NCBI RefSeq assembly: GCF_003953935.1
Contig: NZ_RXLQ01000001.1
Location: forward strand, 565,019-629,018
From: Massilia atriviolacea
GTDB taxonomy: Bacteria > Pseudomonadota > Gammaproteobacteria > Burkholderiales > Burkholderiaceae_D
Direction: 5' to 3'
Length of the DNA stretch: 64,000 nt
The translations under genes were made by a program, and so were the position numbers. Of the stretch, positions 25,055 through 32,990 are shown piece after piece. Position 1 is the stretch's first letter. Every line of letters begins with the position of its first letter. The notes under the pieces were generated by a model, which saw only the letters and a program-made list of their open reading frames with translations, had not been told where the DNA came from and did not search any database.

Positions 25055-25304
25055 CCGTCACCGGCGGGAAGAACGCCACTTCGGCGCCTTCTTCCACCTC
25101 CTGGTCGGGACCGCACATGACCTGGTTGCAGGCCATGCGCAGGGCGCGCTGTTCGGACAGCGCATCGGCCCACTTCTCGCCGCGCTCCATCAAATGGCGG
25201 CGCACCTGGGCGACCGTGCCGATCCCCGCCGGGAGCGTGACAGTTTCCTGGGAAGTGCCAAGTGCCTCGCGCACGCTGGCGAAAAAACGCAGTGTAATCT
25301 TCAT
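25047..25304 (-). CDS. moaD: Molybdopterin synthase small subunit MoaD
   Basis: The 85-residue ubiquitin-like protein ends in the required double glycine (PPVTGG), which is activated to a thiocarboxylate and donates sulfur to cyclic pyranopterin. The beta-grasp start ITLRFFASVREALG is typical. It follows moeA by 6 bases. The partner MoaE, with which it forms molybdopterin synthase, is not encoded in this window. Confidence 0.92.
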   Translation of the reverse strand: MKITLRFFASVREALGTSQETVTLPAGIGTVAQVRRHLMERGEKWADALSEQRALRMACNQVMCGPDQEVEEGAEVAFFPPVTGG

Positions 25305-25310
25305 TGATGC

Positions 25311-26567
25311 CTAATGCTGTAATTCGCTAAATGGGATGAAGCGCACGATGTCGCCCGCCTTGATGGCCTGGCCGGCCGGATTGTCCAGCAAGCCGTCGCC
25401 CCAGACGGTGGACGTGAGCACGCCCGAACTCTGGTTGGGGAACAGATCGAGGCCGCCGGCGTCGTTGATGCGCACGCGCAGGAACTCGTTGCGGCGGTCG
25501 GCCTTGGGCCAGTCGAAATCGGCGCGCATGGCGTGCGCACGCGTCTCGACGCTGCCGCTCACGCCCTGCAAACGCAGGATGAACGGGCGCACGAACAGCA
25601 AAAACGTCACGAAACTCGACACCGGATTGCCAGGCAGTCCAAGGAAGAAGGCCGAGCCGCCATCGCGATCGACTTCGCCGAAGGCCAGCGGCTTGCCCGG
25701 CTTGACGGCGATCTGCCACATGTTCAGGCGCCCTTCGGCCTCCACCGCCGGCTTGATATGGTCTTCCTCGCCGACGGAGACGCCGCCCGAGGTGATGATC
25801 AGGTCGTTCTGGCGCGCGGCGTTGCGCAGGGTGGCGCGGGTCGCTTCCAGCGTGTCGGGCACGATGCCGAAGTCGCTGATGGCGCAGCCCAGGTTTTCCA
25901 GCAGCGCGCGCAGGGTGAAGCGATTCGAATTGTAGATGGCGCCCGGCGCCAGTTGCCCGCCCGGCGCTTCGCCCGGCATGGTCAGCTCGTCGCCGGTAAA
26001 AAACACCGCCACGCGCAGGCGGCGCACCACCGGCAGGCTGGCCAGGCCGACCGACGCGGCCAGGCCCAGTTCCTGGCTGCGCAGGCGGGTGCCGGCGGCC
26101 AGGATGGCGCCGCCCGCTTCGATGTCTTCGCCGGCGCGGCGGATCCATTCGCCGGCCTGCGGCGCGTGCCGGATGGTGACGCTGTTATCAGGGCCGGCTT
26201 CGCACTGCTCCTGCATCACCACCGCGTCGGCCCCTTGCGGGATCATGGCGCCGGTGAAGATGCGCGCCGCGCTGCCGGCTTCCAGGGGCTTGCCCACCGT
26301 GCCGGCCGGGATGCGCTGGGTGACCGTCAGGGTGGCCGCGCCGCTCGCGCAATCGGCCGCGCGCACGGCGTAGCCGTCCATCTGCGTATTGTCGGCGGAC
26401 GGCACGTCGATGGTCGACACCTGGGCGGCGGCCAGCACGCGGCCGTTGGCGCCCAGGGTCGGCACGACTTCCGTGTCGGTCAGCGGGCGCACTGCGCGCT
26501 GCAGGAAGTCGAGCGCCTCGCGCACCGACAGCATCGGCGGGCGGCTCTTTGGCGATTCGCTGCTCAT
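25311..26567 (-). CDS. moeA: Molybdopterin molybdenumtransferase MoeA
   Basis: The 418-residue protein has the usual MoeA layout: an N-terminal domain with PSADNTQMDGYAVRAAD (about residues 56-73), a central MoCF/MogA-like domain with NDLIITSGGVSVGEEDHIKPA and KPGKPLAFGEV and GLPGNPVSSFV, and a C-terminal domain. It inserts molybdate into adenylylated molybdopterin. It starts 4 bases after thrC's stop and is followed closely by moaD. Confidence 0.93.
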   Translation of the reverse strand: MSSESPKSRPPMLSVREALDFLQRAVRPLTDTEVVPTLGANGRVLAAAQVSTIDVPSADNTQMDGYAVRAADCASGAATLTVTQRIPAGTVGKPLEAGSAARIFTGAMIPQGADAVVMQEQCEAGPDNSVTIRHAPQAGEWIRRAGEDIEAGGAILAAGTRLRSQELGLAASVGLASLPVVRRLRVAVFFTGDELTMPGEAPGGQLAPGAIYNSNRFTLRALLENLGCAISDFGIVPDTLEATRATLRNAARQNDLIITSGGVSVGEEDHIKPAVEAEGRLNMWQIAVKPGKPLAFGEVDRDGGSAFFLGLPGNPVSSFVTFLLFVRPFILRLQGVSGSVETRAHAMRADFDWPKADRRNEFLRVRINDAGGLDLFPNQSSGVLTSTVWGDGLLDNPAGQAIKAGDIVRFIPFSELQH

Positions 26568-26571
26568 GCCG

Positions 26572-28047
26572 TCACAGGCCCGTGTTGGCGGCGATGTACG
26601 CCTTCATCTTGTCGACATCGGCCGCCATGACCACGAATTTCTGCGGCAGCGATTCGATGTCTTCGAAGCCGGCCGGACGCTCGGCGTCCACGCCCAGCGC
26701 GTCGAGGATGGTTTCGTTGAACTTGGCCGCCAGCGCGGTTTCGAGCACGATCATCGGCACGCCCGGCGCCATGTACTGGCGCGCGACCTTGATGCCGTCG
26801 GCGGTATGGGTGTCGATGGTGATGTCGAAGTCGTCGGCCACGTCGCGGATGGTGTCCAGGCGGTCCTTGTGGGTCGATTTGCCGGACGAAAAACCGTAGT
26901 TCGACACCAGCTTGAATTCGTCGCCGTCGCTGCCCGGCTTGCCCGACAGGTCGAAGCCGCCCTGCGTCTCGACCTTGTGGAACAGCGCGCGCACGCGCTC
27001 GGCGTCGCGCCCGACCAGGTCGTAGATGAAGCGTTCGAAGTTGGACGCCTTGGAGATGTCCATCGACGGGCTGCTGGTGTGGTACGTTTCGGCCGACTTG
27101 CGCACGCGGTACACGCCGGTGCGGAAGAATTCGTCGAGGACGTCGTTCTCGTTCGTCGCGGCGACCAGGCGGTCGATCGGCAGGCCCATCATGCGGGCGA
27201 TGTGGCCGGCGCAGATGTTGCCGAAGTTCCCCGAGGGCACCGTGAACGAGACTTTTTGCGCATTGTCGGTGGTGGCGGCGAGGTAGCCGCGGAAGTAGTA
27301 CACCACCTGCGCCACCACGCGCGCCCAGTTGATCGAATTGACCGTGCCGATCTTCTGCTGCGCCTTGAACGGCAGGTCGTTCGAGACCGCCTTGACCAGG
27401 TCCTGGCAGTCGTCGAACACGCCTTCGACGGCGATGTTGAAGATGTTCGGGTCCTGCAGGCTGAACATCTGCGCGCTCTGGAAGGCGCTCATTTTCTTGT
27501 GCGGCGAGAGCATGAACACACGGATGCCCTTCTTGCCGCGCATCGCGTATTCGGCCGCGCTGCCGGTGTCGCCCGAGGTGGCGCCGAAGATGTTCAGCTC
27601 CGCGCCCTCCTTGGCCAGGGTGTATTCGAACAGGTTGCCCAGCAACTGCATCGCCATGTCCTTGAAGGCCAGGGTCGGGCCGTTCGACAGCGCTTGCAGG
27701 ATCAGGGTCTTGTCGCCATCCTGCTCCAGGACGCGCAGCGGCGTGATGTCGGCGCTTTTTTCGCCCTTGCGCACGTTGCGGTAGACCTCGGCCGTGTAGG
27801 TCTTTTTGGTCAGCTTGCGCAGGTCCGCTTCGGGAATGTCGGTCGCGAATTTTTTCAGGATCTCGAACGCGAGGTCGGCGTACGACAGCTTGCGCCAGGC
27901 GTCGAGTTCGGCCCCGCTCACCTGCGGGTACTCGGCCGGCAGGTACAGGCCGCCGTCCGGCGCGAGGCCGCCCAGCAGGATGTCGGAGAATTGTTGGGGA
28001 GCTTGCGAAGCGGCGGCCTTGGCGGCGCGGGTAGACACGTAGTGCAT
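26572..28047 (-). CDS. thrC: Threonine synthase
   Basis: The 491-residue PLP enzyme converts O-phosphohomoserine to threonine. The PLP-binding lysine lies in GPTLAFKDMAMQ, and the phosphate-binding stretch is in GATSGDTGSAAEYA and the SGNFGN loop; the N-terminal YVSTRA start is typical of the longer proteobacterial form. In many betaproteobacteria hom precedes it; here a divergent small gene does, so homoserine dehydrogenase must be elsewhere. It heads a thrC-moeA-moaD run. Confidence 0.94.
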   Translation of the reverse strand: MHYVSTRAAKAAASQAPQQFSDILLGGLAPDGGLYLPAEYPQVSGAELDAWRKLSYADLAFEILKKFATDIPEADLRKLTKKTYTAEVYRNVRKGEKSADITPLRVLEQDGDKTLILQALSNGPTLAFKDMAMQLLGNLFEYTLAKEGAELNIFGATSGDTGSAAEYAMRGKKGIRVFMLSPHKKMSAFQSAQMFSLQDPNIFNIAVEGVFDDCQDLVKAVSNDLPFKAQQKIGTVNSINWARVVAQVVYYFRGYLAATTDNAQKVSFTVPSGNFGNICAGHIARMMGLPIDRLVAATNENDVLDEFFRTGVYRVRKSAETYHTSSPSMDISKASNFERFIYDLVGRDAERVRALFHKVETQGGFDLSGKPGSDGDEFKLVSNYGFSSGKSTHKDRLDTIRDVADDFDITIDTHTADGIKVARQYMAPGVPMIVLETALAAKFNETILDALGVDAERPAGFEDIESLPQKFVVMAADVDKMKAYIAANTGL

Positions 28048-28142
28048 AGGGTTGGTAGGTCCGTTTTGGCTAACAGCAGGGAGCAGAACAATGCGATCGG
28101 ACTCTTATTATAGTGCGCTGCGTCGCAGCATGCGAAATCGGG

Positions 28143-28173
28143 CGCGTTTTCCGGCTTCTTGCGCCAAAACGCG
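28143..28173. repeat. 8-bp inverted repeat between thrC and the divergent small gene
   Basis: CGCGTTTT (28143-28150) and AAAACGCG (28166-28173) form perfect arms around a 15-base loop in the divergent promoter region. It lies about 100 bases upstream of thrC. A TATAAT in the thrC direction is at 28107-28112 (plus-strand ATTATA). The repeat may be an operator or leader hairpin; no known site is recognised. Confidence 0.4.
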
Positions 28174-28222
28174 TCCGAATCGACACGATGCTTTCTTTTT
28201 GGAATTTTTTATAATTGCGTTC

Positions 28223-28534
28223 ATGCATGACAACAGCGACCTCCACGATGACCTTCACCCTCCCCGCCGCCAGCTCAAAGACAGGTTCGACAAGAGCATG
28301 GCCGTCAAGACGCGTGATTTCGAGCAATTCTCCTCGGTGCAAAAGGAATTCTTCGCCCTCCTCGGGCACCGGCTCGACTTTGCCGAAGCGCGCCTGGGGC
28401 AGCTCAGCGTGAACCAGGACGGCTCGATGGCATTCGCCCATGCGCAGGATGCGGGCGAGTTCAACAAGATCCAGGAGGGCCTGGCCGACGCGCAGATGCG
28501 CCTGCACGAATCGGCGGCCGCCAGCGCGCGGTAA
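28223..28534 (+). CDS. Small unknown protein
   Basis: The 103-residue protein is polar and helical, with a likely amphipathic segment FEQFSSVQKEFFALLGHRLDFAEARLGQL. No membrane segment or cofactor motif is seen. The first ATG at 28223 is only 7 bases from a TATAAT-like box, so the downstream ATG at 28298 (78 residues) may be the real start. It is divergent from thrC; no family recognised. Confidence 0.55.
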   Translation: MHDNSDLHDDLHPPRRQLKDRFDKSMAVKTRDFEQFSSVQKEFFALLGHRLDFAEARLGQLSVNQDGSMAFAHAQDAGEFNKIQEGLADAQMRLHESAAASAR

Positions 28535-28604
28535 GGCGCTGTCTGGCCTGAGCGGGCCGGCAAGGTTTTACTGCTATGATCCCCCGCTCAATCTGGGAGA
28601 AACC

Positions 28605-29555
28605 ATGACAGCCTCATCCGTGCCACATCCGTACTTCGACCGTTTGATCGACCTGGCGCGCGCAGCCGGACCCGTGAGCGTGGCGCTGGCGCACCCGTGC
28701 GACCGGCACGCCCTCGAAGCGGCGCTGCACGCCGCCCGCCTCGGCCTGATCAGCCCGATCCTGGTCGGTCCGCGCGCGCGCATCGAACGCGCCGCCGCCG
28801 AAGCCGACCTCGACATTTCCGCGCTGCCGCTGCACGACACCGAGCACAGCCATGCATCGGCCCGGCGCGCCGTCGAGCTGGTGCGCGACGGCACGGCCGC
28901 CATCCTGATGAAGGGTAGCCTGCATACCGACGAACTGATGGGCGCCGTGGTCGCCACCGACACCGGCCTGCGCACCGCGCGCCGCCTCAGCCACTGCTTC
29001 GTCATGGACGTGCCGGACCGCGAGGAGCCGCTGATCATCACCGACGCCGCCGTCAACATCATTCCCACCTTGTCCGACAAGGTCGACATCGTGCAAAACG
29101 CGATCGACCTGGCGCACATCCTGAAGTTTCCCGAAGTACGGGTGGCGATCCTGGCGGCGGTGGAAACCGTCAGCGCCAAGATGCCGTCCACCATCGACGC
29201 CGCCGCCCTGTGCAAGATGGCCGACCGCGGCCAGATCACCGGCGCCCTGCTGGACGGCCCGCTGGCCATGGACAACGCCATCGATCCCGAAGCGGCGGCC
29301 ATCAAGGACCTGGTCTCGCCGGTGGCCGGACGGGCCAACATCCTGGTCGCGCCGGACCTGGAGGCGGGCAATATGCTGGCCAAGAGCCTCAGTTTCATGG
29401 CCAACGCGGCGGCGGCCGGCATCGTGCTCGGCGCGCGCGTGCCGCTGGTGCTGACCAGCCGCGCCGATTCGCTGGCGGCGCGCCTGGCCTCGTGCGCGGT
29501 GGCGGTGCTGGTGGCGCAAAGCCGGCTGAGCGGCGTACGCAGCCTGGGTCTCTGA
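28605..29555 (+). CDS. Phosphate acetyl/butyryl-transferase family protein (short Pta type)
   Basis: The 316-residue protein belongs to the short phosphotransacylase family, lacking the N-terminal DRTGG part of long Pta. Seen segments include LMKGSLHTDELMGAV, RLSHCFVMDVPD, TDAAVNIIPTLSDKVDIVQNAI and LDGPLAMDNAID. It transfers acetyl between CoA and phosphate. It overlaps ackA by one base, forming a two-gene operon. The start has GGGAGA upstream of ATG 28605. Homologues are often annotated as bifunctional with an enoyl-CoA hydratase domain, but only the transacylase part is here. Confidence 0.88.
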   Translation: MTASSVPHPYFDRLIDLARAAGPVSVALAHPCDRHALEAALHAARLGLISPILVGPRARIERAAAEADLDISALPLHDTEHSHASARRAVELVRDGTAAILMKGSLHTDELMGAVVATDTGLRTARRLSHCFVMDVPDREEPLIITDAAVNIIPTLSDKVDIVQNAIDLAHILKFPEVRVAILAAVETVSAKMPSTIDAAALCKMADRGQITGALLDGPLAMDNAIDPEAAAIKDLVSPVAGRANILVAPDLEAGNMLAKSLSFMANAAAAGIVLGARVPLVLTSRADSLAARLASCAVAVLVAQSRLSGVRSLGL

Positions 29556-30751
29556 TGGACGCGCAACACGACTGCATCGTCGTCATCAACGCCGGCTCGT
29601 CGAGCATCAAGTTCACCCTGTTTGCGGGCGCCGCCCTGGACCTGCTGGTCAAGGGCAGCATCGACAACCTGTACAGCGGCCCGACCCGCTTCATCGCCCG
29701 CGACGCCGGCGGCGCCACCTTGGGCGAACGCACATGGGACGATGCGCCGCTGGACCATGCGGCCGGCATGCGCCATCTGGTCGACTTCGTCGAGCAGCGC
29801 CTGGACGGCCACCGGGTTGCCGCTGTCGGCCACCGGATCGTGCACGGCGGCATGCACTACAGCGGACCGCAGGCGCTCGACGGCACCGTGCTGGCCGCGC
29901 TGGACGCCCTGGTGCCGCTGGCGCCGCTGCACCTGCCGCACAACCTCGCGGCCGTGCGCGCCATGATGGCCATGGCCCCGGGCGTGCCGCAGACCGGCTG
30001 CTTCGACACCGCCTTCCACACCGCCCAGCCGGCGCTGGCCCAGGCCTTTGCGCTGCCGGCGTCGATTACCGGCCACGGCATCCGGCGCTACGGCTTTCAC
30101 GGCCTGTCGTACGAGTACATCGCCAGCCGGCTGCCGCAGGCCGATGCGCGCCTGTCCGAGGCAAAGGTGGTTGCCGCGCACCTGGGCAACGGCGCCAGCA
30201 TGTGCGCCATGGCGGCCGGGCGCAGCATGGCGAGCACCATGGGTTTTACCGCCGTCGACGGGCTGCCGATGGGCACGCGCTGCGGCACGCTCGACCCGGG
30301 CGTGGTGCTGTACCTGATTGACGAACTGGGCTGGGACGTGGCGGCCGTGCAGAAGTTGCTGTACCAGCAATCGGGGCTGCTGGGCGTCTCGGGCATCTCG
30401 TCCGACATGCGCGTGCTGGAACGGAGCGACGCACCGGCGGCGCGCCTGGCGATCGACCTGCTGGTGTACCGGATCGGGCGCGAACTCGGTTCGCTGGCGG
30501 CGGCGCTGGGTGGACTCGATGCGCTGGTGTTCTCCGGCGGCATCGGCGAAAACAGCGTGGCCCTGCGCGCCGCCGTCTGCCGCGACGCCGCCTGGCTCGG
30601 CGTCGCCCTCGACCCGGCCGCCAACGCGGCCAATCCGCGCGAGGTCGCCCGCATCAGTACGCCGGACAGCAAGGTGGCCGTGTGGGTGCTGCCTGCCAAC
30701 GAGGAGCTGATGATCGCGCGCCATACGCTCGCGCTGCTGCAACAGGGCTGA
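29555..30751 (+). CDS. ackA: Acetate kinase
   Basis: The 398-residue protein has the ASKHA kinase fold with NAGSSSIKFTLF at the start, GHRIVHGG and LPHNL, the FDTAFH and YGFHGLSYEY active-site segments, HLGNGASMCA and FSGGIGEN for nucleotide binding. It phosphorylates acetate with ATP, or makes ATP from acetyl-phosphate. With the upstream Pta it gives an acetate/acetyl-CoA module. An imperfect hairpin, AGGCAGG / CCTGCCT (30751-30770), follows its stop. Confidence 0.93.
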   Translation: MDAQHDCIVVINAGSSSIKFTLFAGAALDLLVKGSIDNLYSGPTRFIARDAGGATLGERTWDDAPLDHAAGMRHLVDFVEQRLDGHRVAAVGHRIVHGGMHYSGPQALDGTVLAALDALVPLAPLHLPHNLAAVRAMMAMAPGVPQTGCFDTAFHTAQPALAQAFALPASITGHGIRRYGFHGLSYEYIASRLPQADARLSEAKVVAAHLGNGASMCAMAAGRSMASTMGFTAVDGLPMGTRCGTLDPGVVLYLIDELGWDVAAVQKLLYQQSGLLGVSGISSDMRVLERSDAPAARLAIDLLVYRIGRELGSLAAALGGLDALVFSGGIGENSVALRAAVCRDAAWLGVALDPAANAANPREVARISTPDSKVAVWVLPANEELMIARHTLALLQQG

Positions 30752-30945
30752 GGCAGGGCGCCGCCTGCCTGCCCTCCATCCTTTCATGCCCGGCGTCATC
30801 CTGACGCCTGCGCCCGCGCCCACAAGGCATCGATTGACCTGCGCCAGTAACGCGCGCGCCGCTTTGCCTAAGGTGAAGTCAAGACCAGCCCGTTCCCCCT
30901 CCGGATGACGGCTTGACCTGACGCACCACTTTGCGGGAGCACGAC

Positions 30946-32871
30946 ATGAAAACCAGAACGAAGATAGGCCAGGGCGCCCGAAATTGGCAACGTTGGCTCC
31001 TGTGGCCGCTTGTGGCGCTGGCGGCATGGGGTGCTCATCCCCATTCGGCGGCAGGCAGCGCCCATCCGGCCAGGACGATGTATCGCATCGTTCACCTTTC
31101 GCCCAGCGCCAACGGCCCGCTCGATATCAACGCCAGGGGGCAGGTCGCGTTTACCGAGGATGTCGGCGGGGACCGCACCATGGCGAGATACTACGACGGG
31201 ACCAGCTTCACCAAGCTCGGGACGCTGGGCGGCGCCGGCTCCCACGTCAATGCGCTCAACGATGCCGGACAGATTGTCGGCGGTTCGAACTTCAGTCCGG
31301 CCAGCACCGACACGCACGCCTACCGCTGGAGCGCGCAGACGGGCATGCTGACATTGCACACGCCCCCCTACAATTTTGCGACCTCGGCCGCCTTCGATAT
31401 CAACAACAGCGGCCAGGTTGCCGGCTACCTCCCCTTCTTCGGACCGGTATTGGAGCCGCTGCATGCGACCCGATGGAGCGCGGAAAACCTGGCGCGCGAC
31501 CTCGGCACGTTGAACGGCCCGTCGCTGGCGATCGCGCTCAACGAATCGGGCCAGGTTGCGGGAAGCACCAGAAATGCCGCCGGCAACGGCCTCGCATTCC
31601 GGTGGACCGAAGCGGGCGGCATGCTCGGGCTGGGAACGCTCGGGGGCGCGGATTCGGACGCGGTCGCCATCAACCGCGGCGGCCACGTGGCCGGACACTC
31701 GGCCACGGCGGCGGGGCTGACCCATGCATTCCTGTGGACGCCGGAGAAGGGCATGACCGATCTCGGCCCACGCCGCGCAGACGCGGATGCCTTTGCGATC
31801 GCCATGAACGACCGCGATACGGTCATCGGCATCATCCGCATCGTGGACGGTCCCTACCGCGCCTTTGTCTGGACCGGGCAGACCGGCATGAGGGAGCTCG
31901 GCACCTTCGGCGGCCGCAACGCCTACGCCCATGACATCAATCAGCCCGGGCAGGTGGTCGGCAGCGCCGAAGCGCGCGACGGCGCGAGCCGCGCGTTCCT
32001 GTGGCAAGGCGTCGGCGGCCTGGTCGACCTGAACAGCCGCATCCCGCTGGCGCCGCCAGGCTTGGTGCTGACCGCCGCCCGCGCCATCGCGGACAATGGC
32101 GCGATTGTCGCCGATTCGAACGCCGGACTGGTCCTGCTTGTTCCGAATCCCGCCACGCATGTGGCCCCGACGGTCGGTCCGATCGAGACGGGCGGGGTGG
32201 CGCGGGTCAATCAAGCGCTCGCCGTGTCCGCCAGTGTCAGGGACCCCGATCCGGGCGACACCCATCGGGCAATATGGTCATGGGGCGACGGCAGCAAGGA
32301 CGAGGCGGGAGTCGTTGCCGAAAAGAACGGCGCCGCTACCGTCGGCGGCCAGCACACCTACCGGGCCGCAGGCATCTACACGGTCAGGCTCACCGTGACC
32401 GACAGCAGCGGACAAAGCGCGACCGTGCAGCGGATCGTGGTCGTTTGCGGGCCGGGCGCCTACCTCAGCGGCGAAGGCTCGTTCATCTCCCCACCGGGGG
32501 CCATCAGGGTGGGCAAGCGGCAATCCGGGCGCGCGTCGTTCGCCTTTCTGTCCGAGCGCCAGAGCGACGGGCGGCGGGCGCAAGGGGCGGCATTCCTGCG
32601 TTTCAGCACGGCCCATCTCAGCTTCGACAGCAAGCGCGTCGACGCCGTGACGGTGAACGGGGCAAGAATCGCGTATCGCGGCGGCGGCACGCTGAACGGC
32701 GCCGGGAATGTCCAGTTCGCGCTCATGGCAGCGGCCAGGCCCGATGGCAGGCATCGCCTGCACATCCGGATCTGGCATGTCGATCCCGCCACGAACCGCG
32801 AGCTGGTCGACTACGACAGCCAGGCGATCCTTGCTGGCGCGGGCGCCGTCAGGATCGGTCTGGCTGAATAG
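30946..32871 (+). CDS. Secreted HAF-repeat and PKD-domain protein
   Basis: The 641-residue protein has a signal segment (about residues 17-40). Residues about 60-395 hold at least six HAF-family repeats, each with a pattern like LGTLGG...A.A.N..GQVAG.S....G..HAF.W. Residues about 405-500 form a PKD domain (WSWGDGS, HTYRAAGIYTVRLTVTDSSG). The last 140 residues (GPGAYLSGEGSFISPPGA onward) form a beta-rich domain often found after PKD repeats. The role is likely extracellular or cell-surface; no enzyme motif. ATG 30946 has GGGAG upstream. It stands alone. Confidence 0.82.
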   Translation: MKTRTKIGQGARNWQRWLLWPLVALAAWGAHPHSAAGSAHPARTMYRIVHLSPSANGPLDINARGQVAFTEDVGGDRTMARYYDGTSFTKLGTLGGAGSHVNALNDAGQIVGGSNFSPASTDTHAYRWSAQTGMLTLHTPPYNFATSAAFDINNSGQVAGYLPFFGPVLEPLHATRWSAENLARDLGTLNGPSLAIALNESGQVAGSTRNAAGNGLAFRWTEAGGMLGLGTLGGADSDAVAINRGGHVAGHSATAAGLTHAFLWTPEKGMTDLGPRRADADAFAIAMNDRDTVIGIIRIVDGPYRAFVWTGQTGMRELGTFGGRNAYAHDINQPGQVVGSAEARDGASRAFLWQGVGGLVDLNSRIPLAPPGLVLTAARAIADNGAIVADSNAGLVLLVPNPATHVAPTVGPIETGGVARVNQALAVSASVRDPDPGDTHRAIWSWGDGSKDEAGVVAEKNGAATVGGQHTYRAAGIYTVRLTVTDSSGQSATVQRIVVVCGPGAYLSGEGSFISPPGAIRVGKRQSGRASFAFLSERQSDGRRAQGAAFLRFSTAHLSFDSKRVDAVTVNGARIAYRGGGTLNGAGNVQFALMAAARPDGRHRLHIRIWHVDPATNRELVDYDSQAILAGAGAVRIGLAE

Positions 32872-32990
32872 ATCCCGCTAGATTGCCGTGCGGCAAAACA
32901 GCAGTTTCCTTGTGTACGCGTCCGCACAGCGCGCCTGGAACATCAGGACCATAATGGGCCATGTAACGATTCCGATACGGAAGGCTGGCC

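Noticed and set aside
30751-30770. Imperfect hairpin after ackA as a terminator
   Set aside because: Only a 7-base stem and no T-run; too weak to call.
28574-31027. An 817-codon antisense ORF opposite pta-ackA
   Set aside because: Shadow of two clear metabolic genes; no domains.
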